This document shows positions 9,403-18,338 of a stretch of 63,188 bases of DNA, piece by piece. The notes beneath the pieces are model-generated. The model saw only the letters and a list, made by a program, of their open reading frames with translations, was not told the DNA's origin and ran no database searches. The position numbers and the translations under genes were made by a program. Numbering within the stretch: position 1 is the first letter of the stretch; every line of letters begins with the position of its first letter. Origin of the DNA: Candidatus Rifleibacteriota bacterium (lineage in GTDB: Bacteria; Muiribacteriota; Ozemobacteria; Ozemobacterales; Ozemobacteraceae); assembly GCA_015233155.1 (NCBI GenBank), contig JADFYG010000036.1, forward strand, positions 1 through 63,188, given 5' to 3'.

Positions 9403-9535
9403 ATTGGCATTTAATCCTACGTTCGGGGTGACGACTCGAAAAAGGCTGATACGAATTGGATCTCCATACCAGGCATGGCACATGGGATCACGGTTACCAA
9501 AGAAGCCTAAATTTTCACAACTCTTTACGCAAAAC

Positions 9536-9600
9536 AAGATTCCTCACATTCGTTCGGAATGACAAACAATGCTGTCATTTCGAACGAAGAGAGAAATCTC
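9536..9600. repeat. REP-like imperfect inverted repeat
   Basis: Arms 9536-9564 and 9573-9600 are imperfect inverse copies (core TTCGTTCGGAATGACA against TGTCATTTCGAACGAA). Dispersed palindromes of this general form are common in environmental genomes. It lies in the 381-base gap between convergent genes, which otherwise holds the terminator at 9361-9402 and nothing I recognise. Confidence 0.7.
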
Positions 9601-9711
9601 AACTGACCGGTTAGCAGTCTTTGTTAATCAGGCATGGGATATAAAATTTGCCTCGAAAAGCAGCTCCAGCTGGCTCACTGGGACTTGCTGTGGGACCCTA
9701 TAAATCCGGGT

Positions 9712-10557
9712 TTATTTTCCCCTGATAACCTCGAAGTTATATGATGGCTTCAAAATGCCTTTTCGGGCGGCTTTTTCAAATAATAGACGAATCGCCTCTT
9801 CGCCCTCTTTTCCCATTTCGAAGGTATCTTTGTTATTGGCATACATGGCTATAAATTCTCTTCCTATCTTTCGATCTACGCCACGACCGAACTGCAGAGA
9901 ATAATCGAGCGCCTCATCTTCGTGCTTTATTGCTATATCAATGCTGTCTTTAAGCCCTTTCCAGACAGCAAGCATTACTTCTTTGCCGAGATCTTTTCTT
10001 ACCACGTCAATTCCTAATGGCAAAGGTAATCTGGTTTCATCCGTCCAGGCTTGTCCAAGATCAAAGATCTTTTTCATTCCTTCTTTTGCATATGTCAGCT
10101 GCCCCTCATGTATAACGACGCCAGCCGCGACCTTTCCCTGCCTGACCATCTCGAAAACTTCATCGAATGCAACTTGTACGGGTTCAAACTGAGGAAGATA
10201 CATCTGGGCAATGAGAAAAGCCGTGGTAAGCTTTCCTGGAACAGCGACCTTCTTTCCTTTTAATGAATCAATAGTGCAATCCTGATTTGAAACGACGATC
10301 GGTCCATATTTTCGCCCAAAGCTTCCTCCGCATGATAACAAAGCGTATTTATCTGTTAAATGCGCATAAGCATGAACCGACACTGCAGTTACTTCAAGCT
10401 CCGCTGCGTTTAATGCCCGCTGATTCAAGGACTCAATGGATTCGACGACATGCTGTACTTCATAGCCCTCGATTTTGGCCAAACCTTTGGCCAAACCAAA
10501 AAAAATGAATGCATCATCGGCATCGGGTGAATGACCAATGCGAATAGTTTTCTTCAT
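9712..10557 (-). CDS. mqnD: 1,4-dihydroxy-6-naphthoate synthase MqnD
   Basis: Converts cyclic dehypoxanthine futalosine to 1,4-dihydroxy-6-naphthoate in the futalosine menaquinone pathway. The ~281-residue protein has the periplasmic-binding-protein-like fold of the MqnA/MqnD family, with IRIGHSPDADDAFIFFGL near the start, SVHAYAHL, GGSFGRKYGPIVVS and VVIHEGQLTYA. I chose the ATG at 10557 (MKKTIRIG) rather than the in-frame ATG three codons upstream, because it forms an ATGA overlap with the mqnC stop, a sign of translational coupling. It is the last gene of the seven-gene operon. Confidence 0.95.
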   Translation of the reverse strand: MKKTIRIGHSPDADDAFIFFGLAKGLAKIEGYEVQHVVESIESLNQRALNAAELEVTAVSVHAYAHLTDKYALLSCGGSFGRKYGPIVVSNQDCTIDSLKGKKVAVPGKLTTAFLIAQMYLPQFEPVQVAFDEVFEMVRQGKVAAGVVIHEGQLTYAKEGMKKIFDLGQAWTDETRLPLPLGIDVVRKDLGKEVMLAVWKGLKDSIDIAIKHEDEALDYSLQFGRGVDRKIGREFIAMYANNKDTFEMGKEGEEAIRLLFEKAARKGILKPSYNFEVIRGK

Positions 10558-11627
10558 ACAGTACAAACCTCCAGTTCCTGATAAAGTGTGTTTCGTCTTA
10601 CCGGAATCATTCCTGCACCGCGAATCAGGGCTTTCACCTCTTCGACTCCCGATCTTACATCATGACCGGCTGTCTTGAGGACATGCTCCTCGAAAAGTGT
10701 TCCCCCAAAATCATCGGCACCGAACAGCAAACCAAGTTGGCCGGTTCTCTTTCCCTCGGAAAACCATGAAGCCTGAATATGCGGAAAATTGTCCAGAAAT
10801 AACCGGGCGGTAGCCAGAATTCGAAGATATTTCACTCCGGGAATTACGGTGTTTGTGGATGTTACGCTGTTTTTCCCCGGCTTAAAACTCCATGGTACAA
10901 AAGCTGTAAAGCCACCGGTCTCATCTTGCAAATCACGAATTGTGGCCAAATGGGTTATCTCATCCTGATCCGTTTCTCCAAGTCCATATACCATCGTTGC
11001 GGTGGTTTTTAAGCCAAGAAGATGTGCTTCCTTCATGACGTTGAGCCAATCGGCGGCACTGCATTTTCCAGGACTCACAGCCTGTCTGACTTTCTCGACC
11101 AATATTTCCGCCCCGCCGCCAGGCAGGCTTTTCAGACCCAGTGCCTGTAACTTTTGCAAAACCGCGCGCACTGTAAGTTTTCCTGACTTTGCAATGGATA
11201 TGATCTCAGGCGGAGAAAACAAGTGTAGATGCACTTCAGGAAATGCCTGTCTTAATTCCGTAACCATATCGAAATAATACTCCACCGGCAAACCCGGATG
11301 ACAACCTCCCTGCATGAGTACGGTCGTCGCTCCGGCATTTACGGCCTTGCCAACTCTCTCGACCACTTGCTCCTTTGTCAGTATGAAAGCATCCTCATCT
11401 CCATGTTTCCGATAAAAAAAGCAAAAAGAGCAGTGACAATCGCACAGATTAGTATAATTCGGATTGGTATCCAGAACAAATGTTACATGGTTTCCAGACC
11501 TTCGCTTTTTATCAAGGAAAGCCATCTCTGAAAGATCATCAAGAGGCGCTTCGACAAGAAGATACAACCCTTCCTTCGGTGAAAGCCGTTTTCCTGCATT
11601 CAATTTTTTACGTATATTATCGATCAT
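10554..11627 (-). CDS. mqnC: Cyclic dehypoxanthine futalosine synthase MqnC (radical SAM)
   Basis: A radical SAM enzyme that cyclises dehypoxanthine futalosine. 357 residues. The cluster motif is CDCHCSFC (CX3CX2C), preceded by NPNYTNL. GGCHPGLPVEYY, SLPGGGAEIL and TTATMVYGLGE are conserved in the MqnC/MqnE pair, and FVPWSFKPG fits MqnC. It overlaps mqnA by 11 bases and mqnD by 4. Assignment over MqnE rests on overall motif match and on the separate, clearer MqnE at 12564-13655. Confidence 0.92.
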   Translation of the reverse strand: MIDNIRKKLNAGKRLSPKEGLYLLVEAPLDDLSEMAFLDKKRRSGNHVTFVLDTNPNYTNLCDCHCSFCFFYRKHGDEDAFILTKEQVVERVGKAVNAGATTVLMQGGCHPGLPVEYYFDMVTELRQAFPEVHLHLFSPPEIISIAKSGKLTVRAVLQKLQALGLKSLPGGGAEILVEKVRQAVSPGKCSAADWLNVMKEAHLLGLKTTATMVYGLGETDQDEITHLATIRDLQDETGGFTAFVPWSFKPGKNSVTSTNTVIPGVKYLRILATARLFLDNFPHIQASWFSEGKRTGQLGLLFGADDFGGTLFEEHVLKTAGHDVRSGVEEVKALIRGAGMIPVRRNTLYQELEVCTV

Positions 11628-12570
11628 TTTGGATATCTTGCAGCAACCCGCATTTACTGAGTTTTGACTTGAACAAAGCGATTCCTTCTTCCTCCGGGGA
11701 TCCGAGTCTGAAGGTGAAATTGCGCAAGTAAGTCGATATAGTTTCCTTTCTCATGCCCGTTCGCGCAGATTCTCCCGCTGATATTTCCTCGAGGTTGGAA
11801 AATGCATGTTCCAGATTTTCGGAAAGCATTCGACTCAATCGTTTTTTATCACCATCAGCCAGGCTTTTTCGAACGACCCAGCGGGCAAATGTGAAAGGCA
11901 GAGAAGTCCAGTTGTGCCACAGCTCCGCCAGATCATATTTATATGGCCATTTCACTGAATTCTCGGCTTCCTCCAATGCTTTGTCACCTATCAAAAGAAC
12001 TGCGTCAGGCTCATCAGAACGCGAATTCCTTATCCCGGAAATATCAATATCGGAAGACGGCCGCACCACATTGTCCTGGCGAGATGCCTTAAACAGCTTA
12101 TTAAATTTTTCTACGGGTGCAAAACCTTGCACTCCTGTGTTGGACTGCCCAACGTAAAATGAATCAGTATTATTTCTGTTTTGCATAAGATTGTGTGAAT
12201 CCGTTACGAATCTAATATCACTCAACCGATATTTCTCTTTCAATAAAAGAGCAACCAGAGAAACTGAAGTCGAACTTTCAGCGGTGAGCAAAACTACCGC
12301 ATGATCCAATTGTTCGATCCTTTTTTTCGAAAAAAGAAACACACTCATGACGGGCCCCGTGGCGGCTATTCCGAAATTTCCAAGAGGCTCAAAAGTTTCT
12401 TCCAGAAGGAATCCGTCAAAAACCGGAAGCGGAGCCAGATCTATTTGTCCATTTCGTGCCAATTGTCCGAGATATCTGGGCGGCCCCTTTATAAAATCAA
12501 TAGAAGAATCGCGCCAGAAGTAAAAAAATGGCGCCACATTCACATAAGATATCTGACCGACTTTCAGCAT
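11617..12570 (-). CDS. mqnA: Chorismate dehydratase MqnA with an unusual internal insertion
   Basis: First step of the futalosine pathway: dehydrates chorismate to 3-[(1-carboxyvinyl)oxy]benzoate. Family motifs are visible: VGQISYVNVAPF at the start, IDLAPLPVFDG, ESSTSVSLVALLL (~98-110) and DAVLLIGDKAL (~189-199). At 317 residues it is longer than usual, because ~60 residues (about 124-187) lie between the ESSTS and LLIGD blocks where most homologues have only a short link. The insert is polar and low in hydrophobics, and probably forms a surface loop. It overlaps mqnE (7 bases) and mqnC (11 bases). Confidence 0.9.
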   Translation of the reverse strand: MLKVGQISYVNVAPFFYFWRDSSIDFIKGPPRYLGQLARNGQIDLAPLPVFDGFLLEETFEPLGNFGIAATGPVMSVFLFSKKRIEQLDHAVVLLTAESSTSVSLVALLLKEKYRLSDIRFVTDSHNLMQNRNNTDSFYVGQSNTGVQGFAPVEKFNKLFKASRQDNVVRPSSDIDISGIRNSRSDEPDAVLLIGDKALEEAENSVKWPYKYDLAELWHNWTSLPFTFARWVVRKSLADGDKKRLSRMLSENLEHAFSNLEEISAGESARTGMRKETISTYLRNFTFRLGSPEEEGIALFKSKLSKCGLLQDIQNDR

Positions 12571-13655
12571 GTCTGTATCCTGTTGTACAAGCTGTCCCGC
12601 TCGACCGCTATTTTCCCTGCCTGTCGAGCCATGAAGCGAATCATATCACGATCTATGCCCAAGGGCGTTTGTGCACCGGCCGCATGAGCAATCTTTTCTC
12701 CCTGGACAGTCCCATCCATGTCATCAGCCCCGTAACACAGGCTCATAATGGCTGTTTCCAGTCCAAGCATGACCCAGTAGGCTTTTATATGGGGAAAATT
12801 GTCGAGATAGAGTCTGGAAAGTGCAACCATTCTCAGATCATCACACGAACCCGGAGCGGTTGATCCCGTCTTGTTCCAATTCTGAAATGGAAGAGGAACA
12901 AAACAGAGAAAGCCCTTCGTTTGATCCTGTAAATTGCGCAAAGCAGTAAGATGCTCGATGCGCTCTTCGAATGTCTCTACGTGACCATAAAGCATGGTGG
13001 CATTGGAGGGAATACCCAGACCATGCGCGGTTTTGTGGACATCCAGCCACTTTTTTCCCGAAGGTTTTTTGGGACATAAGATTTTGCGGACTCGCGGTGA
13101 AAAAATTTCAGCCCCACCGCCCGGCATAGAGATCAATCCGGCATTTTTAAACTCTGTCAAAACCTGTTCCGTGGAAAGACCTGAAAAATCTGAAAAATGC
13201 AGTATCTCGACGGCAGTAAAGCCTTTGATGCTGACTCCCGGTCGATTTATTCTGATTGTTTTCAACATTTCGACATAATGAGAGAAGGGCCAATCAGGGT
13301 GTAGTCCACCAACCAGGTGGACTTCCCGCACGGTGGGTTCTATATTGGCAATGATCTCATCAAAGGACATTTCATAAGCGCCGACTTCGTCCCTGCTTTT
13401 TGAAAAACGACAAAATCCGCATTTCATCTTGCATATATTGGTGTAATTCACATGCTTGTTGGTGGAAAAATATACGGCGTCACCACTACGCTGTCTTTTT
13501 GCCCGATCGGCAAGCTTTCCCAGACCCGGAAGATCGCTTGTATTCAAAATGGTCAAGCCATCTGCAAGTACCAGTCTTTCGCCATTTTCAACCTTGGCGG
13601 CGATTGCACTCAACTGCTTATCCGCAAATTCTATTTTGGGAAATACTCTCGCCAT
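12564..13655 (-). CDS. mqnE: Aminofutalosine synthase MqnE (radical SAM)
   Basis: Joins the MqnA product to SAM-derived adenosine to give aminofutalosine. 363 residues. Radical SAM motif CKMKCGFC (CX3CX2C) after KHVNYTNI; also HLVGGLHPDWPFSHY, ISMPGGGAEIF and NATMLYGHVET, which are typical of MqnE. It overlaps mqnL by 25 bases at its start and mqnA by 7 at its end. Use of aminofutalosine implies a following nucleosidase (MqnB or an MTA/SAH nucleosidase), which is not in the window. Confidence 0.94.
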   Translation of the reverse strand: MARVFPKIEFADKQLSAIAAKVENGERLVLADGLTILNTSDLPGLGKLADRAKRQRSGDAVYFSTNKHVNYTNICKMKCGFCRFSKSRDEVGAYEMSFDEIIANIEPTVREVHLVGGLHPDWPFSHYVEMLKTIRINRPGVSIKGFTAVEILHFSDFSGLSTEQVLTEFKNAGLISMPGGGAEIFSPRVRKILCPKKPSGKKWLDVHKTAHGLGIPSNATMLYGHVETFEERIEHLTALRNLQDQTKGFLCFVPLPFQNWNKTGSTAPGSCDDLRMVALSRLYLDNFPHIKAYWVMLGLETAIMSLCYGADDMDGTVQGEKIAHAAGAQTPLGIDRDMIRFMARQAGKIAVERDSLYNRIQTC

Positions 13656-15379
13656 CTGCTATCAACTCTCTTTTTGATTTCCGGCTCCATTTCAAGGGGT
13701 TGGGGGTACTCACCCTTCAGCGTCGCATCGATTCCGAGACGTCCCTGAAGTCGCAATTTTATTCCCTGCACTTCCACCGACTCGGCCATCATGTCCTTTC
13801 CCGGGTCGAACCGCGTAAAAAGCCCCCAGACGATTGACATGCTATCTCTCAAGTCGATATCGTCAGACACAGCCGCCACGAATTTTATCGAACCGAGTTC
13901 AGCGGCCGGAAGCATTGCTTCAATGGTGCTGCGGGCTTCTCCGCGAGGCTTGAACACAAGCAGGGTTTCAGCAATTATTGTGCAGTCGGCAACATCATGG
14001 AATCTCGCCCGGATATCGGCCGGAGTTGGAGTCGGAAGGGGTTTGCTTATTTTGCGCCGGGTGGCAAAAAACAATGCTTTGCTGCCCTTTTCAAAGCCGG
14101 AACACGCGAAATCAAGGGTATCAGTGGACGTCGGAGAAAAGAGAAAAAAATCTTCCCGGGGATCAAAGTTTCTTCCAAGGGCAGCGATAACCTGGTCAAA
14201 TCTTCGAACATCGACCGACGGATCAACCACCACCACGAACTTTGCCAGGGAAGCCTGTCCCGAGCCCATGAGAAAAAAAGCGGATTTGAGTCCTTCCCGC
14301 CCATATCGCTCATCAACCGATAAAACCTGCAGATTATGGAAGCCGGCCTCTGGATAAGCCCAGATATCTATGATTTCAGGATGCATAAAACGCAGGAGTG
14401 GCTTCATAATATCGAGCGTCATGACGCCAAGATGCCAATCCTCCATGGGCGGTTTACCGACGACTGTGGCGTGAAAAATCGCATCCCTACGTCGCCGCAC
14501 CTGTTTTATCCGAAAAACAGGAAAATCAGCCTGTTTGGAATAATGTCCGTAATGGTCACCAAAAGGGCCCTCGGCTCGACGATACTCAGGATCGACTTCA
14601 CCTTCCAGGATCATTTCGGCATTGGCAGGAATTCGCAAGGCACCGCCCAGAACCCTGGTTGGCGAGCCTCTTAAAAAGCCGGCGAACGCCATTTCGTCAA
14701 CACCTTCAGGGAGAGGCAATACCGCCGATAACAGCAGTGCCGGATCGGCACCTATCGCCACAGCCACTGATAACTTGCCGTGCTTCTTTTCAGACGCGGA
14801 ATAATGGAACCTTCCGCCCTTCTCAATTTGCCAATGCATTCCTGTGGTTTGGCGGTCGAACACCTGCATTCTATATATTCCGACATTATGTCTTTTTGTC
14901 CCGGGAGCGCAAGTGATAACGAGCGGAAAAGTAAAAAATCGCCCGCCATCCTTGGGCCAGGAAGTCGTCACCGGCATTTTGCCCAGATCGGGCTCTTCTG
15001 TGACTTCCAGGACTGGTCCGCCGTTGACTTCCTTTGCGCGGGCGTTCAGAAAGCGAAGTCCGGTTTTCCAGTTTTGAATCGGTCCCCAGATTCCTGATTC
15101 CATGGCGGAATGCGCAAAATGAACCATTTCCTCGCCGAATTCAGCCGGCTCTTTTCCAAGGGCCAGTCTGATGCGATTCATGCTTCCGAAGAGATTCATC
15201 AGCAGGGGGAAAGATGAGCCCTTCGGATTCATGAACAAAAGTGCGGGTCCGTCTTCCCTTACAACTCTGGCTGCTATTTCCGGAGCTTCGAGAAAAGGAT
15301 CTACTTCGGAAATAATTCGAACAAGCTGTCCTTTGGATTCCAGGACAGACAGAAATGAACGCAGATCATGAAATCTCAT
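13631..15379 (-). CDS. mqnL: UbiD-family decarboxylase MqnL
   Basis: 582 residues with the UbiD N-terminal motif MRFHDLRSFLSVLESKGQL and the conserved blocks PEIAARVV, NVGIYRMQV, EGPFGDHYGHYS and EDWHLGVMT. These include the Arg/Glu-rich prenylated-FMN site region. In futalosine clusters the UbiD homologue decarboxylates the prenylated 6-naphthoate. It is paired with the adjacent UbiX homologue that makes its prenyl-FMN cofactor (ATGA overlap at 15376-15379). The step assignment follows from operon context; the family assignment is firm. Confidence 0.9.
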   Translation of the reverse strand: MRFHDLRSFLSVLESKGQLVRIISEVDPFLEAPEIAARVVREDGPALLFMNPKGSSFPLLMNLFGSMNRIRLALGKEPAEFGEEMVHFAHSAMESGIWGPIQNWKTGLRFLNARAKEVNGGPVLEVTEEPDLGKMPVTTSWPKDGGRFFTFPLVITCAPGTKRHNVGIYRMQVFDRQTTGMHWQIEKGGRFHYSASEKKHGKLSVAVAIGADPALLLSAVLPLPEGVDEMAFAGFLRGSPTRVLGGALRIPANAEMILEGEVDPEYRRAEGPFGDHYGHYSKQADFPVFRIKQVRRRRDAIFHATVVGKPPMEDWHLGVMTLDIMKPLLRFMHPEIIDIWAYPEAGFHNLQVLSVDERYGREGLKSAFFLMGSGQASLAKFVVVVDPSVDVRRFDQVIAALGRNFDPREDFFLFSPTSTDTLDFACSGFEKGSKALFFATRRKISKPLPTPTPADIRARFHDVADCTIIAETLLVFKPRGEARSTIEAMLPAAELGSIKFVAAVSDDIDLRDSMSIVWGLFTRFDPGKDMMAESVEVQGIKLRLQGRLGIDATLKGEYPQPLEMEPEIKKRVDSRWREYFPK

Positions 15380-15981
15380 TCCAGTTCCTCGGCTAAAAAA
15401 CCACGTCCCTGTTTTTCACCCAGTAATGCGCAAAGCCGATCGATCATTGAATTGACAAGGTCATCAACTCCTGTCGGCTTAAAATAAAAGGCCGGACAAA
15501 GCGGAAATATGATTGCTCCGGATTCGGACAGAATCGCGGCATTGCGCAAGGCGATTGTGGACAAAGGAGTTTCTCTCAGACCAATGATAAGCTTGCGCTT
15601 CTCTTTCAGTGCGACCTGCGCCACCCGGGTCAGCAAATTATCCGAGATTCCGTGAGCAATTTTTGCCATCGTCGATACGCTGCATGGAAGAATAACCAAA
15701 GCCCCGAAGGAAATAGAACCTGAAGCAAATGGGACAAACAGATCGTCCTCGTCGTAAATTTTATTAACATGCAAGGACAGTGATTCTATCGGCTTTCCAA
15801 GCTCGTTTTCAAAAACCTGCTTCCCCCAGCGGGTGGGGATGATATATTTTTCGCCTGAATGTCTTTTCGCGAAGTGATCAGCAAAAATGGCTCCGGAAGC
15901 ACCTGTAATGCCCAATACGACGCGATCGCCAGGTTTGCCTGCGCGTTCTGCGGCATCACATTTAAGAGATCGTTTAGCCAT
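15376..15981 (-). CDS. mqnM: UbiX-family flavin prenyltransferase MqnM
   Basis: 201 residues. Makes prenylated FMN for the neighbouring UbiD-type enzyme. VVLGITGASGAIFADHF is the glycine-rich FMN-binding start of the family, and GALVILPCSVSTMAKIAHG and LIIGLRETPLSTI are the later conserved blocks. It overlaps mqnP by 8 bases and mqnL by 4. Confidence 0.93.
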   Translation of the reverse strand: MAKRSLKCDAAERAGKPGDRVVLGITGASGAIFADHFAKRHSGEKYIIPTRWGKQVFENELGKPIESLSLHVNKIYDEDDLFVPFASGSISFGALVILPCSVSTMAKIAHGISDNLLTRVAQVALKEKRKLIIGLRETPLSTIALRNAAILSESGAIIFPLCPAFYFKPTGVDDLVNSMIDRLCALLGEKQGRGFLAEELE

Positions 15982-16828
15982 GCGCAGCCAATGAGTTCAC
16001 CAGAAGTAGTACCAGAAAACCGACGACAACATTTCCGCCGAAAAATGCCAAATCGACATTATTTGAAAAACGATGTTCGAGAAAAAGAAAAATGCCGGTA
16101 AGTGCAAGAATTACTAACGAAGTAGGGGTATGCTCTCCCAGAAAAGTGACTGTGGAAAGCCCGCAGAATGCGAGAAAATGCAAAACGCCGGAAATCCTGA
16201 GAGCCTTGGTCCGACCACAAACAGCTGGCAGGGAAAACAGCCCCTGGCTTTTGTCAAATTCCTCGTCGAGAGTAGCGTAAATGATATCGAAGCCGGAGAC
16301 CCAGAAAAAAACAAAAAGTCCCAAAGCAATTATGTCCACGGAAAACGGCATGCGTTGGGAAGCTGCTATGAATCCACCGAGGGGAGCCATGGCCAGAGCT
16401 GCTCCTACTCCAAAATGTGCAGTGCAGGTATAGCGTTTGAGATATGGGTATCCTATAAAGAGGACCAGGGGTATCGGGGAAAGCAGCAGACAGATCGGAC
16501 CCAATTGCCAGGCCAGCAACAAGTAGCAGAGAAGCGAAACAAGAGCCAGAAGAAGAGCTTCCACAACAGACACTTTGCTGGCCGGAATCTCGCGACTGGC
16601 TGTACGCGGATTCCTGGCGTCAATATTGCGATCAATGAGGCGATTCATGATCATGGCAAATGCGCGTGCAGCAAAACCGACCAGAACAATAAGTGCCAAG
16701 ACTCTGGATGAAGGCCAGCTATGTGCTCCAAGAATTGCTCCCGAAAAAAGCATTGGAAGAGAAAACAAGGTGTGTTCTATTTTTATGAGTTTGCTGTAAT
16801 CAAGAACTTTTTTTGAAATTTGTGACAT
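15974..16828 (-). CDS. mqnP: UbiA-family prenyltransferase MqnP
   Basis: 284 residues, integral membrane with about eight or nine helices. The first Asp-rich site is NRLIDRNIDARNPRT; the second is around GFDIIYATLDEEFDKSQGL. It resembles 4-hydroxybenzoate prenyltransferases, but in this operon it should attach the polyprenyl chain to 1,4-dihydroxy-6-naphthoate. First gene of the mqn operon, behind a good promoter match. A prenyl donor synthase is encoded divergently at 17191. Confidence 0.92.
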   Translation of the reverse strand: MSQISKKVLDYSKLIKIEHTLFSLPMLFSGAILGAHSWPSSRVLALIVLVGFAARAFAMIMNRLIDRNIDARNPRTASREIPASKVSVVEALLLALVSLLCYLLLAWQLGPICLLLSPIPLVLFIGYPYLKRYTCTAHFGVGAALAMAPLGGFIAASQRMPFSVDIIALGLFVFFWVSGFDIIYATLDEEFDKSQGLFSLPAVCGRTKALRISGVLHFLAFCGLSTVTFLGEHTPTSLVILALTGIFLFLEHRFSNNVDLAFFGGNVVVGFLVLLLVNSLAAHG

Positions 16829-16878
16829 TTATTCTGCAAACTCGTCTTCAAGAATCTCACGACCGGGAAATGTCGCTC

Positions 16879-16907
16879 TTTCTAACAGGAATTCAGTGGT
16901 AAGTCAA
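16879..16907 (-). promoter_or_regulatory. Sigma-70-type promoter of the mqn operon
   Basis: On the minus strand TTGACT (16902-16907) and TAGAAA (16879-16884) are exactly 17 bases apart, with a predicted start about 45 bases before the mqnP ATG. Confidence 0.6.
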
Positions 16908-16980
16908 GAACAGAACGCATAATTCCGGGGTCATTTAATTTTCCGGCGCTGAATAGTTTGGATAACATGGTTTTCTTGGA

Positions 16981-17057
16981 GGTGGGGCGGGACCGACGGG
17001 CATGTCGAAAAAGCTCGTGACAAAAAACGCGGTGCGCCCGGCGGTCGCTGCCCTACC
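16981..17057. repeat. REP-like palindrome, family A copy 1
   Basis: Inverted arms GGTGGGGCGGGACCGACGGG (left) and the imperfect reverse complement ending in GCTGCCCTACC (right). A better-kept member of the same family lies at 62873-62940. It sits in the 362-base gap between the divergent mqnP and prenyl synthase genes, between their two promoters. Confidence 0.7.
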
Positions 17058-17125
17058 TGTCGTGAATTAAATGGCCCTGCATATAATCGTCCATTCTGCG
17101 ATTTCGGCAAAAATATCTAAAAGAG

Positions 17126-17156
17126 TTGAAAAATGAAACTAAAAGTGTGTTACTAT
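17126..17156 (+). promoter_or_regulatory. Candidate promoter of the polyprenyl synthase gene
   Basis: TTGAAA (17126-17131) and TACTAT (17151-17156) have a longer than ideal 19-base spacer. The -10 and its flank (GTTACTAT) match the candidate at 5180-5185. Weak support. Confidence 0.35.
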
Positions 17157-17190
17157 ACCTTCCCAAATCTAATCGAACTTTGTAAAGGTC

Positions 17191-18186
17191 ATGAACAAAC
17201 AATCCCAACAAACAGGTGTGTTCGATCCGATTGCCAAGGAACTTGATCTGGTCGAGAAGACATGGCATGTCTGTTTTCGTAAAGCGACCAGCAGAAGCCT
17301 GCACAAGATCAACGGATTCTTTCGAAATTCCACGGGGAAGCGTTTAAGGCCGGCTCTGACGATTCTCTCAGCCGGTACGGTTCTTGGTAAAAAACCGACA
17401 AAGATTCAGACCCACCTTGTCAATATTGCCGCGGCCATAGAGTTGCTGCACACAGCTTCCCTGATACATGACGACACAATTGATGCCGCTCTGACCAGGC
17501 ACAATAAACCAACTATCAACTCCAAATTCGGGTCTCACATTTCCATTGCATTTGGTGACTATGTCTATTCTTTGGCGTTAAAACTTATTTCCACGGTCAG
17601 CGATCCGATAATCTTTGATTGTTTCGCACAAAGAACCTTTGACTGCTGCGAGGGAGAGCTTATCCAGATCTTCGAGAGAAAAAACCTGGAAATGACTCCA
17701 AGTCGATATTTTTCAATCGTAAGGAAAAAAACGGCAGCGCTGTTCGCTCTTTCCGGGGAAGCAGGTGCCCTGCTTGCGGATTCCGGGAACCTTGAAAGCG
17801 CCAAAGCTATGAGAGAATTCGGATTGAATTTTGGCATGGCTTACCAGATTATCGATGATATGAGAGATCTGGTTGCCGATAAAGTGATGCTGGGCAAGGA
17901 TCCAGGTGCTGATTTTCAGGTTGCTGAGCTTACGCTGCCGATGATCTACCTTTTGAAAGATGCAAAAGTGGGCGGAGAGGTAAAAAGACTTTTCAGTATG
18001 CCCGACAAAGAAAAATGTTTTGAGCAGATCCGACAAATAGCCGTGGGATCAGAAGCTCTGAGAAAAACCAGAACAAAAGCCGAATCATACTTGTACAAAA
18101 CGAAACAATGCGTTGCATCGTTTCCCGATTCATTATATAAGAAACAATTGCTGGCTCTCACCGACTGGCTGGCGGAAAAGATGTAG
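17191..18186 (+). CDS. Trans-polyprenyl diphosphate synthase
   Basis: 331 residues. Elongates farnesyl or geranyl diphosphate with isopentenyl diphosphate to make the menaquinone side chain. The first Asp-rich motif is LIHDDTIDAA, within HTASLIHDDTID; the second is YQIIDDMRDLV. GKRLRPALTIL is the usual upstream substrate block. The residues before the first motif that set product length cannot be read safely, so chain length (hepta-, octa- or other) is not assigned. It is transcribed away from the mqn operon and towards menG. Confidence 0.9.
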   Translation: MNKQSQQTGVFDPIAKELDLVEKTWHVCFRKATSRSLHKINGFFRNSTGKRLRPALTILSAGTVLGKKPTKIQTHLVNIAAAIELLHTASLIHDDTIDAALTRHNKPTINSKFGSHISIAFGDYVYSLALKLISTVSDPIIFDCFAQRTFDCCEGELIQIFERKNLEMTPSRYFSIVRKKTAALFALSGEAGALLADSGNLESAKAMREFGLNFGMAYQIIDDMRDLVADKVMLGKDPGADFQVAELTLPMIYLLKDAKVGGEVKRLFSMPDKEKCFEQIRQIAVGSEALRKTRTKAESYLYKTKQCVASFPDSLYKKQLLALTDWLAEKM

Positions 18187-18338
18187 TTTGTTTCGTCAGC
18201 AGGGCAAATGCATGTAAATCAGGTATTGCCCTATGCAAGGTTCATCATGAGGCGAAGTCCCCTAATGGCGAAACTATGACATGGTAGGGCGTCAGATTTT
18301 TCATTTATTCGATGATGATGATATTATAGACACTGCAT

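Noticed and set aside
16130..16711. 193-residue plus-strand frame antisense to mqnP
   Set aside because: Highly polar translation with no family features; mqnP on the other strand is a clear membrane prenyltransferase in an operon.
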